Shown: piece by piece, positions 1 through 5,843 of the stretch
Position numbering within the stretch: position 1 is the first letter of the stretch
Layout of the letters: every line of letters starts with the position of its first letter
Assembly: GCF_023230885.1 (NCBI RefSeq)
Contig: NZ_JALNWM010000094.1
Location: forward strand, 1-12,266
Direction of reading: 5' to 3'
DNA length: 12,266 nt
Source of the DNA: Desulfocurvus sp.
GTDB taxonomy: Bacteria; Desulfobacterota; Desulfovibrionia; Desulfovibrionales; Desulfovibrionaceae
The notes under the pieces: generated by a model
What the model was told of the DNA's origin: nothing
The model's input: only the letters and a program-made list of their open reading frames with translations
The model's database searches: none
Translations under genes and position numbers: made by a program

Positions 1-189
1 ATCCGCCCCGCCCTGCAGGCCGACGGCGGCAACGTGGAACTGGTGGATGTCACGCCCGAGGGCGTGGTCCGCGTGCGCCTGACCGGCGCGTGCAAAGGCT
101 GCCCCATGGCCGGGCAGACCCTGCGCCTGGGCGTGGAGCGCGTAATCCTGGCCGAGGTGCCCCGCGTCGTGCGCGTGGAGGCCGTCTAG
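1..189 (+). CDS. NifU-like (Nfu) C-terminal-domain protein, 5' end missing
   Basis: The window opens inside a reading frame that runs 62 codons to a TAG stop. The visible protein has the pattern of the NifU C-terminal (Nfu) domain: an ADGGNVELVDV strand near residues 7-17, then GACKGCPMAGQTL with the CxxC pair at visible residues C31 and C34, followed by the helix that ends the fold. In this family the two cysteines of a dimer hold a [4Fe-4S] cluster that is passed to apo-proteins in the cytoplasm. Stand-alone Nfu proteins are only slightly longer than this, so probably about ten N-terminal residues lie outside the window, but a longer NifU protein ending in this domain cannot be excluded. 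Its stop lies 88 nt before gltX. The family call is firm; the cluster-carrier role is inferred from the family. Confidence 0.85.
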   Translation: MRPALQADGGNVELVDVTPEGVVRVRLTGACKGCPMAGQTLRLGVERVILAEVPRVVRVEAV

Positions 190-226
190 GCTCCGGCGCC
201 CGCCGGGCCCCTGCCTCCTTCTTCCT

Positions 227-232
227 TATAAT
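227..232 (+). promoter_or_regulatory. Possible -10 element ahead of gltX
   Basis: A perfect TATAAT stands 45 nt before the gltX start, in the only AT-rich patch of the Nfu-gltX spacer. At the expected spacing upstream I see only GC-rich sequence and no TTGACA-like -35 box, so the match is half a promoter. A small hairpin (arms 193-197 and 202-206) lies just upstream and is followed by a CT-rich tail. That could end the Nfu transcript, but it is weak. Confidence 0.35.
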
Positions 233-277
233 ACGACCCCGCGCGCACCCGCGCGCCGTCCGCATCCGGAGACAGCA

Positions 278-1681
278 ATGAGCAAGGTGGTCACCAGGTT
301 CCCCCCCAGCCCCACGGGGTTTCTGCACATCGGCGGCGCGCGCACCGCGCTGTTCAACTGGCTCTTCGCCCGGGGCCGGGGCGGCGAGTTCGTCCTGCGC
401 ATCGAGGACACCGATCAGGCCCGCTCAACCCCCGAAATGACCCAGGCCATCGTGGACGGCATGACCTGGCTCGGCCTGCACTGGGACCACGGCCCCTACC
501 TGCAAAGCGACCGCACCCCGCTGTACGACCAGTACATCGAGCGCCTGATCGCCTCGGGCCACGCCTACTACTGCGACTGCACCCCCGAGCAGGTGGACGC
601 CATGCGCGAAACCGCCAAGGCCGCAGGCAAAAAGCCCAAGTACGACGGCTCCTGCCGCCACAGGAACCTGGGCCCCGGCCCGGGCCGCGTGGTCCGCTTC
701 CGCGCGCCCGAGGGCCTGTGCGCCTGGGCCGACATGGTCAAGGGCCCCATGGAGATGGACTTCGAGGAAATGGTGGACGATTTCGTCATCCGCCGGGGCA
801 ACGGCTCGCCCATGTACAACCTGGCCGTGGTGGTGGACGACGCCGACATGGGCGTGACGCACATCATCCGCGGCGAGGACCACCTGTCCAACACGCCCAA
901 GCAGATCGCCCTGTACATGGCCCTGGGCCTGTCCGTGCCCGCCTTCGGCCATGTGCCCATGATCTTCGGGCCCGACCGCAAGAAGCTCTCCAAGCGCCAC
1001 GGCGCCATGAGCGTCATGGAATACGAGGCCATGGGCTTCCTGCCCGAGGCCGTGGTCAACTACCTGCTGCGCCTGGGCTGGGGTCACGGCGACCAGGAGC
1101 TGTTCACCCGCCAGGAGATGGTGGAGCTGTTCTCCGAAAAGGGCCTGGGCACCTCCCCGGCCATGTTCGACATGGCCAAGCTGGAGGCCGTGAGCGCCCA
1201 TTACATCAAAGAAGCCGACCCTGCGCGGCTGGCCGGGCTGCTGCCGCGCTTCCTGGCCGAGCTGGGCGTGGCCGACCCCGACCCCGCGCGACTGGCCGCG
1301 GCGGTGCCGCTCTACCAGCCCCGGGCCAAGACCCTGCGCGAAATGGCCGAGGGCATGGCCTTCTTCTTCGCGCCCGATCAGGCCCTGGAGCATGACCCGG
1401 CGGCCCTGGCCAAGTTCGTCACGGCCGAAAGCGCGCCCCTGCTGGAGGCCGCCGCGCGGCTGGTGGAGGAGGCCCCGGTGTTCGAGCCCGGGCCCCTGGA
1501 GGAGGGCTTCAAGACCTGGCTGGACGGCCAGGGCCTGAAGTTCAAGGCCGTGGCCCAGCCGGTGCGCGTGGCCCTGTCGGGCCGCACGTTCTCGCCCGGG
1601 CTGTTCGAGATGATGCTCGTGCTGGGCCGCGAGTCCACTGCCTGCCGCCTGCGCCGGGCCGTGGCCCTGGCCGGGGCCTGA
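278..1681 (+). CDS. gltX: Glutamyl-tRNA synthetase (GluRS)
   Basis: This cytoplasmic class I aminoacyl-tRNA synthetase charges tRNA-Glu with glutamate using ATP. The 467 residues match the usual bacterial length. The N-terminal Rossmann fold opens with FPPSPTGFLHIGGART, placing the HIGH-type motif (HIGG) at residues 17-20. The KMSKS-type loop is KLSKR at 236-240, after the conserved GPDRK. The segment with C99, C101, C126 and H128 matches the zinc site known in E. coli-type GluRS. The C-terminal third is the anticodon-binding helical domain. The ATG is preceded by GGAGA at 268-272, a suitable Shine-Dalgarno (SD) site. An acyltransferase gene follows after 15 nt, so the two are probably co-transcribed. 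Whether the enzyme is discriminating, or also charges tRNA-Gln for amidotransferase correction, cannot be read here. Confidence 0.97.
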   Translation: MSKVVTRFPPSPTGFLHIGGARTALFNWLFARGRGGEFVLRIEDTDQARSTPEMTQAIVDGMTWLGLHWDHGPYLQSDRTPLYDQYIERLIASGHAYYCDCTPEQVDAMRETAKAAGKKPKYDGSCRHRNLGPGPGRVVRFRAPEGLCAWADMVKGPMEMDFEEMVDDFVIRRGNGSPMYNLAVVVDDADMGVTHIIRGEDHLSNTPKQIALYMALGLSVPAFGHVPMIFGPDRKKLSKRHGAMSVMEYEAMGFLPEAVVNYLLRLGWGHGDQELFTRQEMVELFSEKGLGTSPAMFDMAKLEAVSAHYIKEADPARLAGLLPRFLAELGVADPDPARLAAAVPLYQPRAKTLREMAEGMAFFFAPDQALEHDPAALAKFVTAESAPLLEAAARLVEEAPVFEPGPLEEGFKTWLDGQGLKFKAVAQPVRVALSGRTFSPGLFEMMLVLGRESTACRLRRAVALAGA

Positions 1682-1696
1682 GGCCGGGGAGGCCGC

Positions 1697-2359
1697 ATGG
1701 ACGCCCTGCTCATCGTCGGCGCGTCGGGCCACGCCAAGGTGGTCGCGGACATCGTGGAGCGCCAGGGCCTGTGGCGCGTGGCGGGGTTCATCGACGCCAC
1801 CCTGCCCGCCGGGGCCGGGCATTTCGGCCTGCCGGTGCTCGGCGGCGAGGACGCCCTGGTCCAGGCGGCCCGGGCCCACGGGGTGCGGGCGCTGCTGGTG
1901 GCCATCGGCGACAACGCCGTGCGCGCGCGGGTGGCCGGGCGCCTGGCGGCCCTGGCCCCGGGGCTGGCCTTCGCCACGGCGGTTCACCCGGCGGCCAGCA
2001 TCGCCCGGGGGGCCGCCATCGGCCCGGGCAGCGTGGTCATGCCCGGGGCGGTGCTCGGGCCCGACACGCGGGTGGGCAGCCACTGCATCGTGAACACCGG
2101 CGCCAGCCTGGACCACGACGGGGTGCTGGAGGACTTCGCCAGCCTGGGCCCCGGGGCGGCCCTGGGCGGCAACGTCCGCGTGGGCACCTTCGCCCATGTG
2201 GGCCTGGGCGCCTCGGTGATCCACGGCGTGAGCGTGGGCGAGCACGCGGTGCTGGGCGCCGGGGCGGTGGCCGTAGCCGACGTGCCCGCGCGGGTGGTGG
2301 CGCTGGGGGTTCCGGCCCGGGCCGTGCGCGGGCGCGAACCCGGGGAACGCTACTACTGA
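1697..2359 (+). CDS. NeuD/PglD-family sugar acyltransferase (left-handed beta-helix)
   Basis: The 220-residue protein has the two-part build of the NeuD/PglD family. An N-terminal Rossmann-like half opens with VGASGHAKVV at residues 7-16, which in PglD binds the UDP-sugar. A C-terminal left-handed beta-helix starts near HPAASIARGAAIGPG (residues 97-111) and is made of hexapeptide repeats; in the family it binds acetyl-CoA. H140, followed by D141, sits where PglD has its catalytic histidine. Such enzymes acetylate amino-sugars for sialic-acid-like or N-glycan precursors. Here no sugar-nucleotide, glycosyltransferase or nonulosonate gene is adjacent, so the substrate is unknown. The start is supported by GGGGAGG at 1686-1692, 4 nt before the ATG and 15 nt behind gltX. 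Family call strong, substrate open. Confidence 0.88.
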   Translation: MDALLIVGASGHAKVVADIVERQGLWRVAGFIDATLPAGAGHFGLPVLGGEDALVQAARAHGVRALLVAIGDNAVRARVAGRLAALAPGLAFATAVHPAASIARGAAIGPGSVVMPGAVLGPDTRVGSHCIVNTGASLDHDGVLEDFASLGPGAALGGNVRVGTFAHVGLGASVIHGVSVGEHAVLGAGAVAVADVPARVVALGVPARAVRGREPGERYY

Positions 2360-2379
2360 GGCCGCGCCGAAGGCCACGG

Positions 2380-2412
2380 AAAAGGCCCCGCCGGGCATGC
2401 CGGGCGGGGCCT
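2380..2412 (-). terminator. Rho-independent terminator of rpmB
   Basis: A perfect 10-bp stem (AGGCCCCGCC at 2383-2392 with GGCGGGGCCT at 2403-2412) encloses a 10-nt loop. Read on the minus strand it is followed by TTTT, which fits a terminator about 30 nt after the rpmB stop. On the plus strand the stem lacks a T-tract, so it would only weakly stop transcripts coming from the acyltransferase gene. It sits between two convergent genes. Confidence 0.8.
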
Positions 2413-2441
2413 GAACGTTCCTGGGGCGCGGAGCCTGGAGG

Positions 2442-2657
2442 CTACTCCTGGGCGGCAGCCTTGGCCACGGGCTTGGCCACGGCGCCGGAGCGGATGCAAC
2501 GGGTGCAGACGCACATGCGCTGCACGGAGCCGTTGTCCAGCTGCACGCGCACGTTCTGCAGGTTGGGCATGAAGCGACGCTTGGTCTTGTTGTTGGCGTG
2601 GCTGACGTTGTTGCCGACCTGGGGCCGCTTGCCGCAGATGTCACATGTCTGGCTCAT
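2442..2657 (-). CDS. rpmB: Large-subunit ribosomal protein bL28
   Basis: This 71-residue basic protein is ribosomal protein L28, a component of the 50S subunit. It begins MSQTCDICGKRPQVGNNVSH, followed by NNKTKRRFMPNLQNVRV, both typical of the family. It is the zinc-ribbon form, with CxxC pairs at C5/C8 and C51/C54 (C49 is also present). A longer in-frame start at 2699 would give 85 residues. The ATG at 2657 is chosen because the protein then begins exactly like L28 and because a near-perfect AAAGGAGGA ribosome-binding site lies 6 nt before it; the longer version would bury that site in coding sequence. The gene is transcribed away from the fatty-acid operon and ends in its own terminator, so it is probably a single-gene unit. 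Confidence 0.97.
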   Translation of the reverse strand: MSQTCDICGKRPQVGNNVSHANNKTKRRFMPNLQNVRVQLDNGSVQRMCVCTRCIRSGAVAKPVAKAAAQE

Positions 2658-2663
2658 GGATGG

Positions 2664-2672
2664 TCCTCCTTT
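2664..2672 (-). promoter_or_regulatory. Ribosome-binding site of rpmB
   Basis: Read on the minus strand this is AAAGGAGGA, almost the full complement of the 16S rRNA 3' end, 6 nt before the rpmB ATG. It decides the start at 2657 over the upstream in-frame ATG at 2699. Confidence 0.85.
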
Positions 2673-2776
2673 ATTCCCGGCGGTGTGGCCCCCGGCCACC
2701 CGCTGCGCGATTTCGAAATGGATTCCGCCGGGGCCGCCCGGCCCTTCCGGCCTTTCAGCCGCAGCGAATTTGCCTC

Positions 2777-2803
2777 CTTATATCTTCCCCGAACAAAAGG
2801 CAA
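2777..2803 (-). promoter_or_regulatory. Candidate rpmB promoter
   Basis: On the minus strand TTGCCT (2803-2798) and TATAAG (2782-2777) stand 15 nt apart, within the AT-rich part of the divergent spacer. The spacing is shorter than the preferred 16-18 nt. The predicted leader of rpmB would be about 110 nt. The hexamers are good but not perfect. Confidence 0.4.
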
Positions 2804-2814
2804 GCGCTTTTACC

Positions 2815-2842
2815 TTGACAACGGGACGATTTCGGATAGACC
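2815..2842 (+). promoter_or_regulatory. Candidate promoter of the DUF177-rpmF-plsX-fab operon
   Basis: A perfect TTGACA (2815-2820) lies in AT-rich sequence. TAGACC (2837-2842) stands 16 nt downstream and matches the -10 consensus at three of six positions. Transcription would begin about 20 nt before the DUF177 ATG, giving a very short leader. The box lies back to back with the rpmB promoter candidate, so both could respond to the same regulator, though I see no clear operator. Confidence 0.55.
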
Positions 2843-2866
2843 TAGTGCCTCGCGCGAGGCAGCACC

Positions 2867-3394
2867 ATGATAAAAAGCATTTGGCTGGATATTTCCGACA
2901 TCCCGGCGGAAGGCCGGGAATTTTCGTTTGACGACCAGGCCGTGTGGACCGGCCCGGCCGCCGCTTTCGGCATGGACGCGACCGTCACCGCGCCCCTGTC
3001 CGCCACGGTGCGCGTCTGGCCCCACGGCCGGGGGGCCACCATGGCCGGGCGGCTCACCGGCGAGGTGACCCTGCCCTGCGCCCGCTGCACCCGGCCCGCC
3101 CCCTGCGCCGTCGACCAGGAGTTCGAGGTCTCCGAGAGCCTGGACGACGAGGACGCCACGGGCGAAAGCCCCCTGCGCGAGCAGGACGGAAAAATTGAGC
3201 TTGACGCGGGGGCGATCCTCTGGGAACAGTTCGTCCTCGCTTTGCCCGGCAAGGCCCTGTGCTCGCCGGGCTGCAAGGGCCTGTGCGCCCGCTGCGGGGC
3301 GGACCTGAACCTCGAACCCTGCGCCTGCGGGGACGAGGAAGGGGATCCGCGCCTGGCGGCCCTGCGCGGGCTGACCATCGGCCGCAAGAACTAA
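2867..3394 (+). CDS. DUF177 (YceD-like) protein, ribosome-biogenesis family
   Basis: The 175-residue protein matches DUF177/YceD. The N-terminal half forms the beta-rich domain with CARC at residues 71-74. The C-terminal half carries the signature LCSPGCKGLCARCGADLN (residues 131-148), then CAC at 152-154 and the conserved ending DPRLAALRGL (160-169). The clustered cysteines suggest a metal site. The acidic stretch around residues 90-98 (ESLDDEDAT) is also typical. The family has been linked to 23S rRNA accumulation in bacteria and plastids, which fits its place directly ahead of rpmF. The biochemical activity is not established. The ATG has a weak SD (GAGG, 2856-2859), and its first dozen codons are unusually AT-rich for this window, which would keep the start unfolded. 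First gene of the operon. Confidence 0.92.
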   Translation: MIKSIWLDISDIPAEGREFSFDDQAVWTGPAAAFGMDATVTAPLSATVRVWPHGRGATMAGRLTGEVTLPCARCTRPAPCAVDQEFEVSESLDDEDATGESPLREQDGKIELDAGAILWEQFVLALPGKALCSPGCKGLCARCGADLNLEPCACGDEEGDPRLAALRGLTIGRKN

Positions 3395-3412
3395 GCCGCC
3401 CCCGGGCGGACA

Positions 3413-3426
3413 CGGGCCCCGGCCCG
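3413..3426 (+). repeat. Copy 1 of spacer 14-mer CGGGCCCCGGCCCG
   Basis: Copy between DUF177 and rpmF, ending 25 nt before the rpmF ATG. It can fold as CGGGC/GCCCG around a 4-nt loop. The same 14 bases recur at 4652-4665 and 5814-5827, also in spacers just ahead of genes. Confidence 0.7.
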
Positions 3427-3451
3427 AAGAACGAATAAAGAGGTAACCGCA

Positions 3452-3634
3452 ATGGCTGTCCCGAAAAAGAAGACCTCCAAGTCCAGAAAGGGCATGCGCC
3501 GCGCCCACGACCACGTCGCCAAGCCCACCGTGATCTACTGCGAGTGCGGCGAGCCCACCGTGCCCCACCGCGTGTGCGCGAGCTGCGGCGTGTACAAGGG
3601 CAAGCAGCTGCTCGCCGTGGACAATGCCGAGTAG
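3452..3634 (+). CDS. rpmF: Large-subunit ribosomal protein bL32
   Basis: This 60-residue basic protein is ribosomal protein L32. It opens MAVPKKKTSKSRKGMRRAHD, the standard L32 beginning that threads into the 50S subunit, and ends in the zinc ribbon (YCECGEP, then PHRVCASCGVYKGK). Cysteines are C30, C32, C42 and C45. The first pair is C-x-C here, while many zinc-binding L32 proteins have C-x-x-C. SD AAAGAGG is at 3437-3443, 8 nt before the ATG. The last 11 nt overlap the plsX start. The pairing of rpmF with plsX and fatty-acid genes is a classic bacterial arrangement that ties ribosome and membrane-lipid production. Confidence 0.97.
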   Translation: MAVPKKKTSKSRKGMRRAHDHVAKPTVIYCECGEPTVPHRVCASCGVYKGKQLLAVDNAE

Positions 3635-4646
3635 CATCCCGCGCATTGCCGTGGACGCCGCGGGCGGCGATCACGGCCCCGGGGTCAACGTCCCCGGGGC
3701 CCTGGCCGCCGCGCGCGAAAAGAGCCTGCGCCTGCTGCTGGTAGGCGACGCCTCCGCCCTGGAGGCCGAGCTCGCCCGCCACGACACCGCCGGGCTGGAC
3801 GTGGAAATCGTCCACGCCTCGGAGGTCGCCGCCATGTCCGACAAGCCGTCGGACGTGTTGCGGCGCAAAAAGGATTCCTCCATCCAGGTGGCCTGCCGCC
3901 TGGTGAAGGAGGGCCGCGCCGACGGCGTGGTCAGCGCCGGGAATTCGGGCGCCTCCGTGGCCTGCGGGATGTTCGTCATCGGCAGGGTCAAGGGGGTGCT
4001 GCGCCCGGCGTTTGCCGGCATCCTGCCCACGGTCAAGGGCCCCATGGTCCTTCTGGACGTGGGGGCCAACGTGGACTCCCGGCCCGAGCACCTCTTCCAG
4101 TTCGGCATACTGGGCGATGTCCTGGCGCGCGACGTGCTGCGCTACGACTCCCCCCGGGTGGGCATCCTGTCCATCGGCGAGGAGGAGGGCAAGGGCAACT
4201 CCCAGGTCAAGGAAGCCTTCGAGATGCTCAAGGCCTCGTCGCTGCGCTTTGTGGGCAACGTCGAGGGCCGCGACATCTTCACCGGCGATGTGGACGTGGT
4301 GGTCTGCGACGGCTTCGTGGGCAATGTGGCCCTCAAGCTGGCCGAGGGGCTGGCCTCCAACATGGGCAAGGTCCTGAAGCGCGAGCTGACGGGCAGCCTG
4401 CTGGGGCGCCTGGGCACCCTCCTGGCCATGGGCCGCCTCAAGCGCTTCGCGCGCTTTGCCGACTACGCCGAATACGGCGGCGCCCCGCTGCTCGGGCTGC
4501 AGGGCATAGTCATCGTCTGCCACGGGGCGTCCAACACCAAGGCCATTTCCAGCGCGGTCAAGATGGCCGGGCGGTTCGTGGCCAGCGGCGCCAACGAGCA
4601 CATCCACCAGGCTCTCGAGAAAAACCGGGACCTCACCCGGGCCTAG
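3624..4646 (+). CDS. plsX: Phosphate acyltransferase PlsX
   Basis: PlsX turns acyl-ACP and phosphate into acyl-phosphate, the acyl donor that PlsY uses for glycerol-3-phosphate in the first step of phospholipid synthesis. It is a soluble enzyme that associates with the membrane surface. The 340 residues match the family. Visible blocks are IAVDAAGGDHGPG (8-20), VVSAGNSGA (102-110; commonly AGNTGA), LLDVGANVDSRPEHLFQFGILG (143-164), SIGEEEGKGN (183-192), VVCDGFVGNVALKLAEG (226-242) and YGGAPLLGLQG (284-294). The ATG at 3624 lies inside the end of rpmF, and no strong SD is seen. Translation is probably coupled to rpmF by ribosomes finishing that gene. The start fits because family members begin a few residues before IAVDAMGGD. 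Confidence 0.96.
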   Translation: MPSSIPRIAVDAAGGDHGPGVNVPGALAAAREKSLRLLLVGDASALEAELARHDTAGLDVEIVHASEVAAMSDKPSDVLRRKKDSSIQVACRLVKEGRADGVVSAGNSGASVACGMFVIGRVKGVLRPAFAGILPTVKGPMVLLDVGANVDSRPEHLFQFGILGDVLARDVLRYDSPRVGILSIGEEEGKGNSQVKEAFEMLKASSLRFVGNVEGRDIFTGDVDVVVCDGFVGNVALKLAEGLASNMGKVLKRELTGSLLGRLGTLLAMGRLKRFARFADYAEYGGAPLLGLQGIVIVCHGASNTKAISSAVKMAGRFVASGANEHIHQALEKNRDLTRA

Positions 4647-4651
4647 CCGCG

Positions 4652-4665
4652 CGGGCCCCGGCCCG
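4652..4665 (+). repeat. Copy 2 of spacer 14-mer CGGGCCCCGGCCCG
   Basis: Identical to 3413-3426. It lies in the 43-nt gap between plsX and fabH and ends 24 nt before the fabH ATG, almost the same distance as copy 1 has from rpmF. Confidence 0.7.
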
Positions 4666-4689
4666 CCGCCAAAACCAGGGATTCCCACC

Positions 4690-5667
4690 ATGCCAGCGTA
4701 CATCTGCGGAGTCGGGCTGCACGCGCCCGCGAACATCGCCAACCACGACCTGGAAGCGCGCGTGGAGACCAGCGACGAGTGGATCGTCACCCGCACGGGC
4801 ATCCGCCAGCGCCACATCGCCCAGGGCGAGGTCACCTCGGACCTGGGCACCCAGGCCGCCCGCGCGGCCCTGGCCGACGCCGGACTGGACGCCGCCGACG
4901 TGACCCACGTCATCTGCGCCACCTGCACGCCCGACTCCTACTGCCCCAACACCGCCACCCAGATCGCCCGCAAGCTGGACCTGGCCGCGCCCATGGCCCT
5001 GGACCTCAACGCGGCCTGCTCCGGCTTCCTCTACGCCCTGCAGATGGCCCGGGCCCTGACGACCCTGGAGCCCGGGGCCACGGTGCTGGTGGTGGCCGCC
5101 GAGGTGCTCTCCTCGCGCGTGAACTGGACCGACCGCACCACCTGCGTGCTGTTCGGCGACGGGGCCGGGGCGGCGGTCGTCCGCGCACAGCCCGCCGCCC
5201 GGGCCATCGAGATCGTGGACGCCATGCTCGAGTCCGACGGCAGCCACGGCGGGCTGCTGACCATCCTTGGCGGCGGCTCGGCCCGGCCCTACGCCCCGGG
5301 CGAACCCGTGGGCGACGACTTCTTTGTCCAGATGAACGGGCGCGAGGTCTTCAAGGTCGCCGTGCGCAGCATGACCGACGTGTGCCGCCGGATGCTCGAA
5401 CGCCACGCCATGACCGTGGACGACCTGGACATGTTCGTCGCCCACCAGGCCAACCTGCGCATCATCGAGGCAGTGGGCAAGAAGCTCGACCTGCCCGCGC
5501 ACAAGGTCTTCGCCAACGTGCAGCGCTACGGCAACACCTCCGCCGCCAGCGTGGGCATCGCCCTGGCCGAGGGCTGCGCCGACGGCACCTTCGCCCCGGG
5601 GGGGCGCGTGCTGCTGACCACCTTCGGCGCCGGGTTCACCTGGGGCGCGGTGTTGCTCCAATTTTAG
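4690..5667 (+). CDS. fabH: Beta-ketoacyl-ACP synthase III (FabH)
   Basis: FabH starts type II fatty-acid synthesis by condensing a short acyl-CoA (usually acetyl-CoA) with malonyl-ACP. The 325 residues match the family. The catalytic triad is visible: C110 in LNAACSGF, H252 in VAHQANLRII and N282 in RYGNTSAAS. The early motif TSDEWIVTRTGIRQR (27-41), typical of FabH, includes the conserved tryptophan and arginine that contact CoA. The C-terminal LLTTFGAGFTWGAVLL is also standard. SD AGGGA (4677-4681) lies 8 nt before the ATG. It follows plsX by 43 nt in the same operon. In many bacteria fabD comes next, but here a 176-nt gap and then fabG follow. Substrate preference (straight or branched starter) cannot be read from the sequence. 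Confidence 0.97.
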   Translation: MPAYICGVGLHAPANIANHDLEARVETSDEWIVTRTGIRQRHIAQGEVTSDLGTQAARAALADAGLDAADVTHVICATCTPDSYCPNTATQIARKLDLAAPMALDLNAACSGFLYALQMARALTTLEPGATVLVVAAEVLSSRVNWTDRTTCVLFGDGAGAAVVRAQPAARAIEIVDAMLESDGSHGGLLTILGGGSARPYAPGEPVGDDFFVQMNGREVFKVAVRSMTDVCRRMLERHAMTVDDLDMFVAHQANLRIIEAVGKKLDLPAHKVFANVQRYGNTSAASVGIALAEGCADGTFAPGGRVLLTTFGAGFTWGAVLLQF

Positions 5668-5731
5668 GCTGCGCCCGCAACCATGTTTTCAACACATTGG
5701 AATAAATAAAAAATCAGACCGGGACAGCCTG

Positions 5732-5760
5732 TTGCCCCCGCCGTTGATTTAGGCTACAAA
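5732..5760 (+). promoter_or_regulatory. Candidate promoter of fabG-acpP
   Basis: TTGCCC (5732-5737) and TACAAA (5755-5760) are separated by exactly 17 nt; each matches four of six consensus bases. An AT-rich stretch (about 5683-5713) lies just upstream, unusual in this GC-rich window, and could help polymerase bind. Transcription would start near 5767 with a leader of about 77 nt. This would let fabG and acpP be made beyond the level of the upstream operon. No obvious palindromic operator is seen. Confidence 0.5.
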
Positions 5761-5813
5761 CACGGCTTCGAGGCGAACCGGACAACCCCTCGCGCCCCGG
5801 GCGCGGCCAGACG

Positions 5814-5827
5814 CGGGCCCCGGCCCG
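5814..5827 (+). repeat. Copy 3 of spacer 14-mer CGGGCCCCGGCCCG
   Basis: Identical to 3413-3426 and 4652-4665. It ends 16 nt before the fabG ATG, within the predicted fabG leader. The weak SD GGAAG (5827-5831) touches its 3' end. Confidence 0.7.
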
Positions 5828-5843
5828 GAAGCACCACACCATC

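Noticed and set aside
193..220. Small hairpin with CT-rich tail after the Nfu gene as a terminator
   Set aside because: The stem is only 5 bp and the tail has few consecutive T residues. It is too weak to call as a terminator.
425..2644. A 739-codon open frame on the minus strand opposite gltX and the acyltransferase
   Set aside because: Same cause: it mirrors two well-supported genes, has biased composition, runs across rpmB in the wrong frame and shows no recognisable domain.
2598..2870. A 90-codon plus-strand frame across the rpmB start and the divergent spacer
   Set aside because: It overlaps rpmB antisense, contains the promoter region and resembles no family. Its stop overlaps the DUF177 start by chance.
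5683..5709. Tiny AT-rich frame (ATG, seven further codons, TAA) after fabH that could be a leader peptide
   Set aside because: No ribosome-binding site, and it lies upstream of the proposed fabG promoter, so it would not be in the fabG leader. No run of regulatory codons.
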